Assembly (NCBI RefSeq): GCF_051380735.1 | Contig: NZ_JBNYXQ010000001.1 | Span: forward strand, 682,001-746,000 | Origin: Janthinobacterium sp051380735 | GTDB taxonomy: Bacteria; Pseudomonadota; Gammaproteobacteria; Burkholderiales; Burkholderiaceae_D | Length of the DNA: 64,000 nt | Direction: 5' to 3' | Part shown: positions 1 to 9,094 of the stretch, in pieces | Layout of the letters: each line of letters begins with the position of its first letter | How positions within the stretch are numbered: the first letter of the stretch is position 1 | Position numbers and translations under genes: made by a program | The notes under the pieces: model-generated | The model's input: the letters and a program-made list of their open reading frames with translations, nothing else | Database searches by the model: none | Told to the model about the DNA's origin: nothing

Positions 1-1022
1 GCATCATGGTCGCGGCCGAAGTGTTCAACAAGACCAATGGCAAGCACACGGTGAAAATCATCACCGTCGACGACGAGTCGGCGCCGGCGAAGGCGATTGC
101 CGCGGTCGAAAAACTGGCCAGCCAGGGCGTGGTGGCGATTACCGGCGGCTACGGCTCGAACAATATCTCGCCCGCCTCGGACACGGCCAACAAGCTGGGC
201 CTGGTGTATATCACGTCGGGCGGCGTCGACGACAGCCTGGTCGCCAGCGGACGCAAGAATTTTTTCCGCATCAATAACACGGCCGGCTACGAAAAAGCCA
301 TGCTGGGCATGCTTGCCGATGTAGGTGCCAAATCGGTCTCCATCGTCTATTCGACCAAGGACGCCACCACTGGCCTGGCGAAAGACGTGGAAAAGGCCCT
401 GCTGGCCAAGGGCGTAAAAGTGAGCAGCCACTCGTTCGATCCGGCCATTACCGACTTCAAACCCATCCTCAACAAGATCAAGCTGCAGGACAAATCGGAA
501 GTCGTCGCCATGGTCGGCTATGAAAACGATTATGTCGGCATCATCCGCGCCGCGCGCGTGCTGAAACCGAAGATCAAGGCGATGGTGGGCGTGTGGTCGC
601 TGGCGACGCCGAAGATGGCGGCCGACTTCCCCGACCTGATGCCGAACGTGTTCGGCACCGCCCTGCTGCCCTTCCCGACCGAATTCAAGACGGCCGACGG
701 CAAGGCCTTCAGCGACGCTTACAAACAGCTGTACAAGAAGGAACCGGACTACCTGGGCCAGTTCGGCTATGTGCAATCGATGCTGCTGTTCGAAGCGATC
801 GCCCGCGCGGCCGACAAGGGTACCTTGAAAAAAGGCGGCGTGGCCGAGGAAATGCGCAAGACCGACCGCGAGACGCTGATCGGCCGGGTGCAGTTTGCCG
901 CCAACGGCGACAACCTGAACTTCGTGCACCGCATGGCCCAGCACCAGGACAAAAAAGTGGTGATCGTCTGGCCGAAGGAAAGCGCCACCGGCAAGCTGAT
1001 CTACCCTGCACTGCCCTGGTAA
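1..1022 (+). CDS. ABC transporter substrate-binding protein, LivK type (5' end missing)
   Basis: This is the C-terminal 340 codons of a periplasmic type-I binding protein of the leucine/isoleucine/valine (LivJ/LivK) family. The signal peptide and first part of lobe 1 lie left of the window. The visible part shows alternating alpha/beta segments typical of the fold, for example the TGGYGSNN and YITSGGVDD stretches that line the ligand cleft in this family. It ends at a TAA just before the cognate permease genes livH, livM, livG and livF, so it delivers ligand to that importer. The exact ligand cannot be read from the sequence; this family also binds amides, urea and aromatic acids, so 'branched-chain amino acid' is the family label only. 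Confidence 0.85.
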   Translation, partial: IMVAAEVFNKTNGKHTVKIITVDDESAPAKAIAAVEKLASQGVVAITGGYGSNNISPASDTANKLGLVYITSGGVDDSLVASGRKNFFRINNTAGYEKAMLGMLADVGAKSVSIVYSTKDATTGLAKDVEKALLAKGVKVSSHSFDPAITDFKPILNKIKLQDKSEVVAMVGYENDYVGIIRAARVLKPKIKAMVGVWSLATPKMAADFPDLMPNVFGTALLPFPTEFKTADGKAFSDAYKQLYKKEPDYLGQFGYVQSMLLFEAIARAADKGTLKKGGVAEEMRKTDRETLIGRVQFAANGDNLNFVHRMAQHQDKKVVIVWPKESATGKLIYPALPW

Positions 1023-1116
1023 CAAGTCCTGCGCGCCAGCATTGGCCGCGCACCGATTAACGACAGCCTGGCCGGCCCCTTGCGGGCGCCAGCCGGCTGC
1101 CTGACGGGATAACGAC

Positions 1117-1989
1117 ATGACAGAATTAATCCTGCAGGCCCTGTATTCGGGCCTGCTGCAGGGCGGCTCCTACGCCCTGATCGCGCTCGGTCTGGCGCTG
1201 GTGTTCGGCACCATGAAGATCATCAACCTGGCGCATGGCGAACTGGTGCTGCTGGCCGCGTATATCGCCTACAGCGTGGAGTCCGGTCTGGGCCTGGGCC
1301 CGATGTTCGCGATTCCCGTCGCGCTGGTGATCGTCAGCCTGACTTCGGTCGGCGTGTACTACATCGTCAGCCGCATCAAAAAAGACCGCGAAATCAATTC
1401 GCTGATCCTCACCTACGGCATCGGCGTGATCCTCACCAATTTCATCTTGCTGGTATGGAAAGCCGATATCCGCTCGACCTCATCGAGCTGGCTGCAGGAA
1501 GGCATTGAAATCGGGCCATTCTTCAGCATGCGCAGCGAAGTGATTTTCTTCGGCGTCAGCCTGGTGCTGATGGCCGCCCTGTGGCGCTGGCTGTCGACCA
1601 GCTGGTATGGCCGCGCCGTGCGTGCCGTATCGAGCAACCGCGACGCGGCCAAGCTGATGGGCATCGATCCGGGCCGCACCGAAATGGTCTCGTTCCTGGT
1701 GGCGGGCATTCTGGCCGCGTTTGCCGGCGTGGCGCTGTTCAGCTATGGCGTGATCCAGCCAGCCTATGGCGGCGCGCTGACGGTGAAGGCGTTTATTATC
1801 ACCGTCCTGGCCGGCATCGGTTCGATCCCGGGCGTACTGATCGCGGCCGTGCTGCTGGGCGTGGCCGAAGCGCTGACCGTCACGCTGGCCAGCTCGGCCC
1901 TGCAGGAATTGTCGGGCATGGTGCTGTTCCTGCTGGTGCTGTTCATTATGCCGAACGGCCTGTTTGGCGCGGTGCGGAGGCGCGGATGA
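1117..1989 (+). CDS. livH: branched-chain amino-acid-type ABC permease LivH
   Basis: A 290-residue polytopic inner-membrane permease of the LivH family, normal length. It opens with the family's GLLQGGSYALIALGLALVFG segment and carries the INLAHGE motif at about residues 34-40. The EAA-like coupling region lies around residues 165-200 (SNRDAAKLMGIDPGRTEM). It pairs with LivM to form the translocation channel. The start is the ATG at 1117, 94 bases after the binding-protein stop. Its TGA overlaps the ATG of livM (ATGA), which suggests translational coupling. Confidence 0.92.
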   Translation: MTELILQALYSGLLQGGSYALIALGLALVFGTMKIINLAHGELVLLAAYIAYSVESGLGLGPMFAIPVALVIVSLTSVGVYYIVSRIKKDREINSLILTYGIGVILTNFILLVWKADIRSTSSSWLQEGIEIGPFFSMRSEVIFFGVSLVLMAALWRWLSTSWYGRAVRAVSSNRDAAKLMGIDPGRTEMVSFLVAGILAAFAGVALFSYGVIQPAYGGALTVKAFIITVLAGIGSIPGVLIAAVLLGVAEALTVTLASSALQELSGMVLFLLVLFIMPNGLFGAVRRRG

Positions 1990-2948
1990 AATCTACTTCC
2001 CTTATTTCCACCATTGGTCTGCTGCTGGCCGCGTACGTGGCGGTACCGCTGATCCTCGGCAGCAACCATTATGTGATGAGCATGGTGGTGGCGGCCCTGA
2101 TTATCGGCGGCGTGGCGCTGTCCTGGGCATTGCTGGGTAACCTGGGCGGCATGGTCAGCTTCGGCCATGCGGCGTTCTTCGGCGTCGGCGCGTATGTGTC
2201 GGCGCTCACCACCGTGAAACTGGGCCTGCCGGTATTTGCCGCCATGCTGCTGGGCGGCGTGGGCGCGACGATTTCTGCCGTCATCATGCTGCCGGTATTG
2301 CGCTTGCGCGGGCCGTATTTTGCGCTGGCAATCCTGGCCTACGCGCATATCTTTCGCATCGTGGCCACCGAGTGGAGCTCGCTCACCGGCGGCTCGGGGG
2401 GCGTGGCGAATATTCCCGCCCTGCCGACGGTATTCGGCGTGGACCTGTCCGGCAAAACCGGCGCCTACCTGGTGGTGCTGACCCTGGTGGTGTGCTGCGC
2501 ACTTGCCTACAGCCGCATCCGCTCCAGCCACTACGGCATCGCCCTGCGCGCCATGCACGACAGCGAAGACGCGACGCGCGTGGTCGGCGTCAACAGCACC
2601 TTGCTGAAAGGCGCGATGCTGCTGGTGTCGGCCTTCATGGCCGGTCTGTTCGGCGCCTTCAACGCCCACTATATCAATTTCCTGGAACCCGATTACGCCT
2701 TCAACAGCCTGTGGGTCACCTTGCCCATCGTGGCGGCGATTTTCGGCGGCTACCGCACCATCCTCGGGCCGGTACTGGGCGCGGTGGTGGTGTACCTGGT
2801 CGACCAGCTGATCTTCAAGTCGCTGATTCCGACCGGCCACCAGCTGGTGCTGGGCGTGCTGCTGGTGGCGATGATCGTCTTCAGCCCGAACGGCCTGCTG
2901 CCGCTGCTGAGAAAATTATTCAAGGGAAAGGAAAACACGCATGCTTGA
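1986..2948 (+). CDS. livM: branched-chain amino-acid-type ABC permease LivM
   Basis: A 320-residue second permease of the Liv importer. It has about nine hydrophobic segments and the family's GGMVSFGHAAFFGVGAY motif at about residues 54-70. The cytoplasmic coupling region around residues 185-200 reads ALRAMHDSEDATRVVGVN. The open frame extends upstream inside livH, but the ATG at 1986, overlapping the livH stop by four bases, gives the usual LivM N-terminus. The last eight bases overlap livG. Confidence 0.92.
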   Translation: MKSTSLISTIGLLLAAYVAVPLILGSNHYVMSMVVAALIIGGVALSWALLGNLGGMVSFGHAAFFGVGAYVSALTTVKLGLPVFAAMLLGGVGATISAVIMLPVLRLRGPYFALAILAYAHIFRIVATEWSSLTGGSGGVANIPALPTVFGVDLSGKTGAYLVVLTLVVCCALAYSRIRSSHYGIALRAMHDSEDATRVVGVNSTLLKGAMLLVSAFMAGLFGAFNAHYINFLEPDYAFNSLWVTLPIVAAIFGGYRTILGPVLGAVVVYLVDQLIFKSLIPTGHQLVLGVLLVAMIVFSPNGLLPLLRKLFKGKENTHA

Positions 2949-3646
2949 ACTTGATAATGTCTCGGTGCGCTTCGGTGGCCTGACAGCCGTCGATTCGGTC
3001 ACCCTGTCGATTGCCAGCCATGACGTGATCGGCCTGGTGGGCTCGAACGGCGCCGGCAAGACCACCCTGTTCAATGCGATCTCCGGCCTGGTGCGCCCGA
3101 CCAGCGGCGCGATCCGCTTCGAAGGGCGCGACATCATGGCCACCCCGATGTACCAGCGCGCGCGCCTGGGGCTGGGCCGCACCTTCCAGATCCCGCAACC
3201 GATGCATGAACTGACGGTGCGTGAAAACCTGATCGTCGCGCAGCGCTTCGGCACCGGCAAGGTCGATCATAAAAAGATCGACGAGATTCTCGATTTCACC
3301 AGTCTGTCGGGTAAATCTGAACGCGACGCGGCCAGCGAACTGGCGCTGACGGAACTCAAGGCGCTGGAAGTAGCCAAGGCGCTGGCCACCGACCCGAAGC
3401 TGCTGCTGCTCGACGAAGTGCTGGCCGGCCTGGAAACGACGGGCAAGCGCCGCTTCATGGGCATGCTCAAAGATCTGCATGCCACCTTCGGCGTGGGCAT
3501 CGTGATGATCGAGCACGATATCGAGACCATCAGCAATCTGTGCCCGCGCGTGGCGGTGCTCAATTTTGGCCAGCTGATCGCCGACGGCACGCCGGACGCG
3601 GTGTTCCGCAATCCGGCCGTCATCAAAAGTTACACGGGAGCTGCAG

Positions 3647-3654
<8 letters not shown>
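2941..3654 (+). CDS. livG: branched-chain amino-acid-type ABC ATPase LivG
   Basis: A 237-residue ATPase of the Liv importer. Walker A is GSNGAGKTT at about residues 36-44. The family insertion with GLGRTFQIPQP follows Walker A, and Walker B is LLLLDEVLAGLE. The signature region reads SELALTELKALEVAKALA rather than LSGGQ; the missing SGG is a visible departure from typical LivG proteins. The H-loop is IEHD. The start overlaps the livM stop by eight bases and the stop overlaps livF by the same eight-base pattern. LivG is somewhat shorter than the common 250-255 residues. Confidence 0.88.
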
Positions 3655-4348
<694 letters not shown>

Positions 4349-4349
4349 T

Positions 4350-5336
4350 TTATTCCTGTTCGTCTGCCAGCTTGTCAAACACCGCCAGCGCGTCGCTGTC
4401 CAGCCCGTCCACCACGAAGGGTTCGTCGGCGTCCAGCTGGGCGGCATCGACCAGCATGCGCAGCTTGCTCAGGCGCTCGCCCAGCGCCAGCGCTTGTGCC
4501 TGCGCATCGCTGCCGTCCTGGTCGGCCTCATGCGCAATTGCATGGGTAACGGACTCGGGAAACTCCCATAGTTCGGCGATCTTTACCGACAAGATGCGCG
4601 CCTGCGCAAATACCTGGGCGATAAAATCCTCCGAGTGGGGATAAGTCTCGGGTGCGTGCAGCTGGTCGATCAGGCGAAACGCCACTACCAGGCCGACATT
4701 GCTGATCAGGCCCGCCAGGTAGGCCTCGAAGGCGTTTGCCTGCATCGATGGCGCCAGCAGGCTGGCGGCCAGTGCGCATTTTTCGGACTGGCGCCAGATC
4801 AGTGGCGTGGTGCGCACGGTCAGGCCGCCACTTTGCATGCTGACGATGGGACGGAAGGCCACGCGGGCCAGCAGCATGCGCATATTGTTTTGCCCCAGCA
4901 GCATGATGGCGCCTTCCATATTGCTGATCGACGGGCTGACGTTGTAGCGCGAATGGTAGCAGGGCCGGTTCGCTTCGCGGTAGACCTCGGCCACCAGCAG
5001 CACGTCCTGCGCCAGCTGGCGCGACAGCTCGGCGGCATTCATGTTTTCTTCTTGCAAGATACGCATCAACTGCGGAATGATGGCCGGCATGCGCGGCACC
5101 AGCGCGGCGCCTGCAAGCGGTTCACGCGCCAGCCGTGTCAATTCATCGAGTATCTGCTGTTCGGTCTGCGCTGGCACCTGCGTCGATCCCACGGCCGTCA
5201 GCCAGCGATAGTAGAAGGCGTTGATTTCGTCGATGCTGGCAGGCGCATGCCCGGCCTCTGGCTGCGGCGTCGCTGCCGTCACCGGTTCGGGCTGCTTTTC
5301 ATCGTCGCCACCGAGTAATTTTCCTATCCAACCCAT
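4350..5336 (-). CDS. HDOD domain protein
   Basis: A 328-residue soluble protein with an acidic, proline-rich N-terminal segment (about residues 1-40) followed by an HDOD domain (about 80-300). The domain is recognised from the pattern of helices in LPRMPAIIPQLMRILQEEN, the ISNMEGAIMLLGQNNMRMLL segment and the later LAGLISNVG stretch. HDOD proteins are non-catalytic relatives of HD phosphohydrolases and act in signalling, often in motility or c-di-GMP circuits. The start at 5336 (MGWIGKLLGG) was chosen over an ATG at 5363 because a GGA lies about eight bases upstream. No partner gene is adjacent, so the specific role is unknown. Confidence 0.75.
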   Translation of the reverse strand: MGWIGKLLGGDDEKQPEPVTAATPQPEAGHAPASIDEINAFYYRWLTAVGSTQVPAQTEQQILDELTRLAREPLAGAALVPRMPAIIPQLMRILQEENMNAAELSRQLAQDVLLVAEVYREANRPCYHSRYNVSPSISNMEGAIMLLGQNNMRMLLARVAFRPIVSMQSGGLTVRTTPLIWRQSEKCALAASLLAPSMQANAFEAYLAGLISNVGLVVAFRLIDQLHAPETYPHSEDFIAQVFAQARILSVKIAELWEFPESVTHAIAHEADQDGSDAQAQALALGERLSKLRMLVDAAQLDADEPFVVDGLDSDALAVFDKLADEQE

Positions 5337-5418
5337 ATGCTGTCCACGCCCTGTATGCATCACTATCGGGAAATCCCGACCACGATTTTACCTGATGCGA
5401 GGGGGCATGGCCGCCGAA

Positions 5419-5811
5419 CTACTCTGCTTCGTGGCAGCAAACACACAGCTTGTTGCCGTCGAGGTCACGGAAATAGGCGCCGTAATAATTCGCGTGGTAA
5501 TGGGGACGCAAACCTGGCGGCCCTTCGCACACGGCGCCTTGCGCCAGCGCCGCCTGGTAACTGCGGTCGACTTGCGCGCGGCTGCTGGCCAGCAGCGCCG
5601 TCATCTGGCCATTGCCGGGCGAGGCCGCCTGGCCATCGTGCGGCGCACCGAGTACCAGCAGCGGGCGCGGCACGCCGGGCGTCATCCAGCCAGCCCACGG
5701 ACGGGTCGGATCGTGGAACTTCTGCACCAGGCCCAGTTCACCCAGCAGGGCCGAGTAAAAATCATGGGCGCGTGCAAAATCATTGGTACCAAGACAAAGA
5801 TGGGACAGCAT
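5419..5811 (-). CDS. VOC (glyoxalase/dioxygenase-fold) family protein
   Basis: A 130-residue single-domain vicinal-oxygen-chelate protein. The N-terminus MLSHLCLGTNDFARAHDFYS matches the opening beta-alpha unit of the fold and supplies the first metal-ligand histidine. The C-terminal YGAYFRDLDGNKLCVCCHE has the usual 'DPDGN' turn and second half-site. The start at 5811 follows a good AAGGAA ribosome-binding site; the longer open frame runs into the divergent acetyltransferase gene. Substrate unknown: the fold covers lyases, dioxygenases and resistance proteins. Confidence 0.8.
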   Translation of the reverse strand: MLSHLCLGTNDFARAHDFYSALLGELGLVQKFHDPTRPWAGWMTPGVPRPLLVLGAPHDGQAASPGNGQMTALLASSRAQVDRSYQAALAQGAVCEGPPGLRPHYHANYYGAYFRDLDGNKLCVCCHEAE

Positions 5812-5861
5812 GCAGTTCCTTTCAAGCGACGGCGATGCAAACAGTAAAACCCTCGCCTGAT

Positions 5862-5867
5862 TATAAT
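5862..5867 (+). promoter_or_regulatory. candidate -10 box for the acetyltransferase gene
   Basis: A consensus TATAAT lies 27 bases before the acetyltransferase ATG at 5894. No convincing -35 hexamer is found at 16-18 bases upstream, so only the -10 is called. It would give a short 5' leader. Confidence 0.4.
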
Positions 5868-5893
5868 GGCCCATCTCTTTTTGATGCACCACC

Positions 5894-6433
5894 ATGACCG
5901 ACGCCCTCCGCCTCGCCTTGCATCCCCCCACCGCCGCCGACACGCATGCCCTGCTGGCGTTCGAACTGGACAACCGCGCCCATTTCGAAACCTGGGTCAC
6001 GGCCCGCTCACCGTCGTATTACAGCGCGGACGCGATTGCCGCCATGATCGAACAGGCGCAGCGCGAACGCGAGCAGGACCAGTCCTACCAGTTCCTGGCC
6101 AAGCTCGATGGGCAGATCGTCGGCAGGGTCAACCTGACGGCGGTCACGCGGCCGTATTTCAACAAGGCGCAACTGGGCTATCGCATCGGCGCGCAGTTTG
6201 GCGGCCGCGGCTATGCCAGCCGCCTGGTGGCGCTGCTGCTGGAACAGGCGTTCGGACCGCTGGAACTGTGGCGCCTGGAAGCGACCGTGCGGCTGCCCAA
6301 CCTGGCATCGGCGAAGGTATTGCAGCGCAATGGTTTTCATCAATATGGCATGTCCGGGCAAGCCATGTATTTCGACGGCGCCTGGTGCGACTTGCTGTAT
6401 TTTGAACGGCGCAAGCAGCAAGACCTCACTTAG
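5894..6433 (+). CDS. GNAT family N-acetyltransferase (RimJ/RimL type)
   Basis: A 179-residue acetyl-CoA-dependent N-acetyltransferase. The central strands and the acetyl-CoA pyrophosphate-binding segment are visible as LGYRIGAQFGGRGYASRLVALLLE (about residues 95-118). The C-terminal LEATVRLPNLASAKVLQRNGF is the diagnostic RimJ/RimL/SpeG-like 'N..S..vl.k.GF' motif. The acceptor could be a ribosomal protein, another N-terminus or a small amine; the sequence does not decide. It is read divergently from the VOC gene. Confidence 0.85.
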   Translation: MTDALRLALHPPTAADTHALLAFELDNRAHFETWVTARSPSYYSADAIAAMIEQAQREREQDQSYQFLAKLDGQIVGRVNLTAVTRPYFNKAQLGYRIGAQFGGRGYASRLVALLLEQAFGPLELWRLEATVRLPNLASAKVLQRNGFHQYGMSGQAMYFDGAWCDLLYFERRKQQDLT

Positions 6434-6446
6434 GTCAAGAAAAACC

Positions 6447-6458
6447 GAGCAATTGCTC
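6447..6458. promoter_or_regulatory. perfect 12-bp palindrome upstream of oleate hydratase
   Basis: GAGCAATTGCTC is a loop-free perfect palindrome in the 141-base gap between the acetyltransferase stop and the oleate hydratase ATG. A palindrome without a loop suits a dimeric repressor better than an RNA hairpin. The cognate regulator is not identified. Confidence 0.3.
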
Positions 6459-6574
6459 TGTGAATCGGGATTTTTTCCGTGAAAGTTATAAGCTGGACAT
6501 GACGGCGCCCTTCCGGCGTCCTGTGGCCTGGTCTTCTTGCGCACTGCGTGCGCTCACTTTTACGGAAAAAAAAC

Positions 6575-8149
6575 ATGACTCACACTACGAAAAAAGCCTG
6601 GCTGGTTGGCGGCGGCATCGGTTCACTGGCCGCAGCGGCCTTTATGCTGCGCGACGGCGGCATGCAGGGCAGCAATATCACCATCCTCGAAGCGACACCG
6701 CTTGCCGGCGGCAGCCTCGACGGCGGCGGCAATGCCGAAGACGGTTACACCTTGCGTGGCGGCCGCATGCTGACCACCGACAATTACGAATGCACCTGGG
6801 ACCTGTTCAAGAGCATCCCGTCGCTGGAGAACCCGGGCCAGAGCGTGCATGACGAAACGATTGCCTTCAATGAACGGCATCTGCCTCACTCGCGCGCACG
6901 CCTGGTCGACCGCAACCGCTTCAAGATCGATGTCGGCAGCATGGGCTTTTCCATGCAGGACAGGCTGGAACTGCTGAAACTGACGGAAGCCGATGAAGAC
7001 ACGCTGGGCAACAGCGCAATTACCGACTGGCTGTCGCCCGAGTTTTTCGACACCAAGTTCTGGTACATGTGGGCCACCACCTTTGCTTTCCAGCCCTGGC
7101 ATAGTGCGGTGGAATTCAAGCGCTACCTGCACCGCTTCATGCTGGAATTCTCGCGCATCGAGACGCTGGCCGGCGTCAAGCGCACCATCTACAACCAGTA
7201 CGATTCGCTGGTGCGCCCGCTGGTGGCCTGGCTGCGCGAGCAGGGCGTGGTCGTGATCCACGATTGTACGGTGACCGACATCGCCATCGATGAACAGGAC
7301 GGCAAGCTGACGGCCACCGCACTGCACTGCCAGCGCCGGGGCCTGGCCGACGTGATTGCGGTGCAGCCGGGCGATTTGGTGTTTTTCCAGAACGGTTCGA
7401 TGACGGACGCCTCGAGCTATGGTTCGATGGACAGCGCCCCGCCGAAGCTGAGCAAAAACGACAGCGGCGGCTGGCGCCTGTGGGAAAAGCTGGCACACGG
7501 ACGCCCGGACCTGGGCCGCCCCGCTGCGTTCAACAGCAGCATCCCCGAATCGTACTGGGCCTCGTACACGGTCACGCTGAAAGAGCCGGCATTTTTCGAG
7601 AAAATGGAACAGTTCACCGGCAACAGCGCCGGCACAGGCGGCCTGGTCACTTTCAAGGACAGCAACTGGTTCATGTCGGTGGTGCTGGCGCACCAGCCGC
7701 ACTTTGCGGGCCAGCCCGAGGGCGTGCAAGTGTTCTGGGGCTATGCGCTGCACCCCGACCGCATCGGCAACTTCGTTGCCAAGCCCATGTCCGACTGCAG
7801 CGGGGCCGACATCTTGCGCGAGCTGTGTGGCCACCTGAACTTCGACCTGTCTATCATGGACAGCGCCATCTGCATTCCCTGCCGCATGCCGTATATCACC
7901 AGCATGTTTATGCCGCGTCACAAAAGCGACCGCCCACTGCCAGTGCCCGTACGCTCCACCAACCTGGCTCTGGTCAGCCAGTTCGTCGAATTGGCTGACG
8001 ACGTCGTGTTCACGGTGGAATACTCGGTGCGCGCGGCGCAGACGGCCGTGTACCAGTTGCTCGACGTACAGCGCGAGATACCCGCCATCCAGGCCCACGA
8101 CAAGTCGCTCAAGGTCAAGCTCGACGCCGTGATCAAGGCTTTCAAGTAA
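6575..8149 (+). CDS. ohyA: oleate hydratase, short type with Met in the GGR-x motif
   Basis: A 524-residue FAD-dependent fatty-acid hydratase that adds water to the cis-9 double bond of oleate to give 10-hydroxystearate. The N-terminal Rossmann motif is VGGGIGSLAAA (residues 11-21). The family signature GGGNAEDGYTLRGGRM covers residues 50-65, and NYECTWDLFKSIPSLE follows. The protein is shorter at the N-terminus than the 600+-residue dimeric enzymes. Residue 65 is Met where many family members have the catalytic Glu (GGRE). This matches the monomeric Rhodococcus-type subgroup as I recall it. ATG 6575 was chosen over an upstream in-frame start because GGA precedes it and the protein then begins right before the FAD fold. 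Confidence 0.9.
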   Translation: MTHTTKKAWLVGGGIGSLAAAAFMLRDGGMQGSNITILEATPLAGGSLDGGGNAEDGYTLRGGRMLTTDNYECTWDLFKSIPSLENPGQSVHDETIAFNERHLPHSRARLVDRNRFKIDVGSMGFSMQDRLELLKLTEADEDTLGNSAITDWLSPEFFDTKFWYMWATTFAFQPWHSAVEFKRYLHRFMLEFSRIETLAGVKRTIYNQYDSLVRPLVAWLREQGVVVIHDCTVTDIAIDEQDGKLTATALHCQRRGLADVIAVQPGDLVFFQNGSMTDASSYGSMDSAPPKLSKNDSGGWRLWEKLAHGRPDLGRPAAFNSSIPESYWASYTVTLKEPAFFEKMEQFTGNSAGTGGLVTFKDSNWFMSVVLAHQPHFAGQPEGVQVFWGYALHPDRIGNFVAKPMSDCSGADILRELCGHLNFDLSIMDSAICIPCRMPYITSMFMPRHKSDRPLPVPVRSTNLALVSQFVELADDVVFTVEYSVRAAQTAVYQLLDVQREIPAIQAHDKSLKVKLDAVIKAFK

Positions 8150-8333
8150 GCGTCCTTGCCGACGGCTGTAGCCCAGGGTCGGTGATGCGCGTACGCAACA
8201 CTTCCGACACATTGCCGATCTGGGCATCGCCATTTAAGAATGGATTCAGTCTCGCCGTGCATCGTGGCTGAGCGTTACGCGCGATGCAACGCATCCCCCG
8301 ACAATCACGGGCACAGGCCCAGAGCGAGACACG

Positions 8334-9026
8334 ATGAACAAGACGATGCAAACCGGCAGCTGGCTGCGCGCCAACAAGGGCTTCCTGATGTTCCTGCTGC
8401 TGTTCGGCGTGTTCCGAACGGCCGTGGCTGACTGGAATCCCATCCCCTCGGCCTCGATGCGGCCCAACCTGCTCGAAGGCGACGTGGTCTTCGTCAACCG
8501 CCTGGCCTACAACCTGAAAGTGCCGCTGACCGACATCGTGCTGCAACATACTGGCGAGCCGCAGCGCGGCGACATCGTCACCTTTTCCTCCCCGCTTGAT
8601 GGCACGCGGCTGATCAAGCGCCTCATCGCCCTGCCTGGCGATACGGTGACAATGCGCAACGAACAGCTGGTCATCAACGGCCATGCGGCGCAGTACAGCG
8701 CGCTCGATACGGTATTTGACACCATCGCTGGCGTGGGCCAGTTACAGGCACAGCGGGTCAGCGAACAGGGCAGCGGCCAGGCGCAGGCGCACCGCATCCA
8801 GCTGCTGCCGCAACTGCCCGCCCGGCGCGACTTTGCAGCCGTCACCGTGCCGGCAGGCCAGTACATGATGCTGGGCGACAACCGTGACAATAGCGCCGAC
8901 TCGCGCTATTTCGGCTTTGTGCCGCGCGAACTGCTGATCGGCAAGGCCGAGCGCATCCTGGTGTCGGCCAATATCCTCGATCACTGGCAGCCGCGATTGC
9001 AGCGCTTCGGCATGAAACTGGAGTAA
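8334..9026 (+). CDS. signal peptidase I, second copy
   Basis: A 230-residue type-I signal peptidase of family S26, which cleaves signal peptides at the outer face of the inner membrane. One N-terminal membrane helix (about residues 16-31) precedes the catalytic Ser41 in PSASM. The general base Lys95 lies in RLIKR, and the C-terminal box is GDNRDNSADSRYFGF. A second, longer signal peptidase gene lies at about 62-63 kb in the usual lepA-rnc position. This stand-alone copy is therefore an accessory paralog, perhaps with a narrower substrate set. It has only one membrane helix, whereas the other has an extra N-terminal region. Confidence 0.88.
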   Translation: MNKTMQTGSWLRANKGFLMFLLLFGVFRTAVADWNPIPSASMRPNLLEGDVVFVNRLAYNLKVPLTDIVLQHTGEPQRGDIVTFSSPLDGTRLIKRLIALPGDTVTMRNEQLVINGHAAQYSALDTVFDTIAGVGQLQAQRVSEQGSGQAQAHRIQLLPQLPARRDFAAVTVPAGQYMMLGDNRDNSADSRYFGFVPRELLIGKAERILVSANILDHWQPRLQRFGMKLE

Positions 9027-9094
9027 CGCATTCAACAACATGCAGACAGCGGGCAGGCGCTGCACGGGTGCAAGCTTTCGCGTAGCATGGCGCC

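Noticed and set aside
1023..1116. GC-rich partial palindromes between the binding protein gene and livH
   Set aside because: The pairing is interrupted and short (five-base outer arms), too weak to call a defined hairpin.
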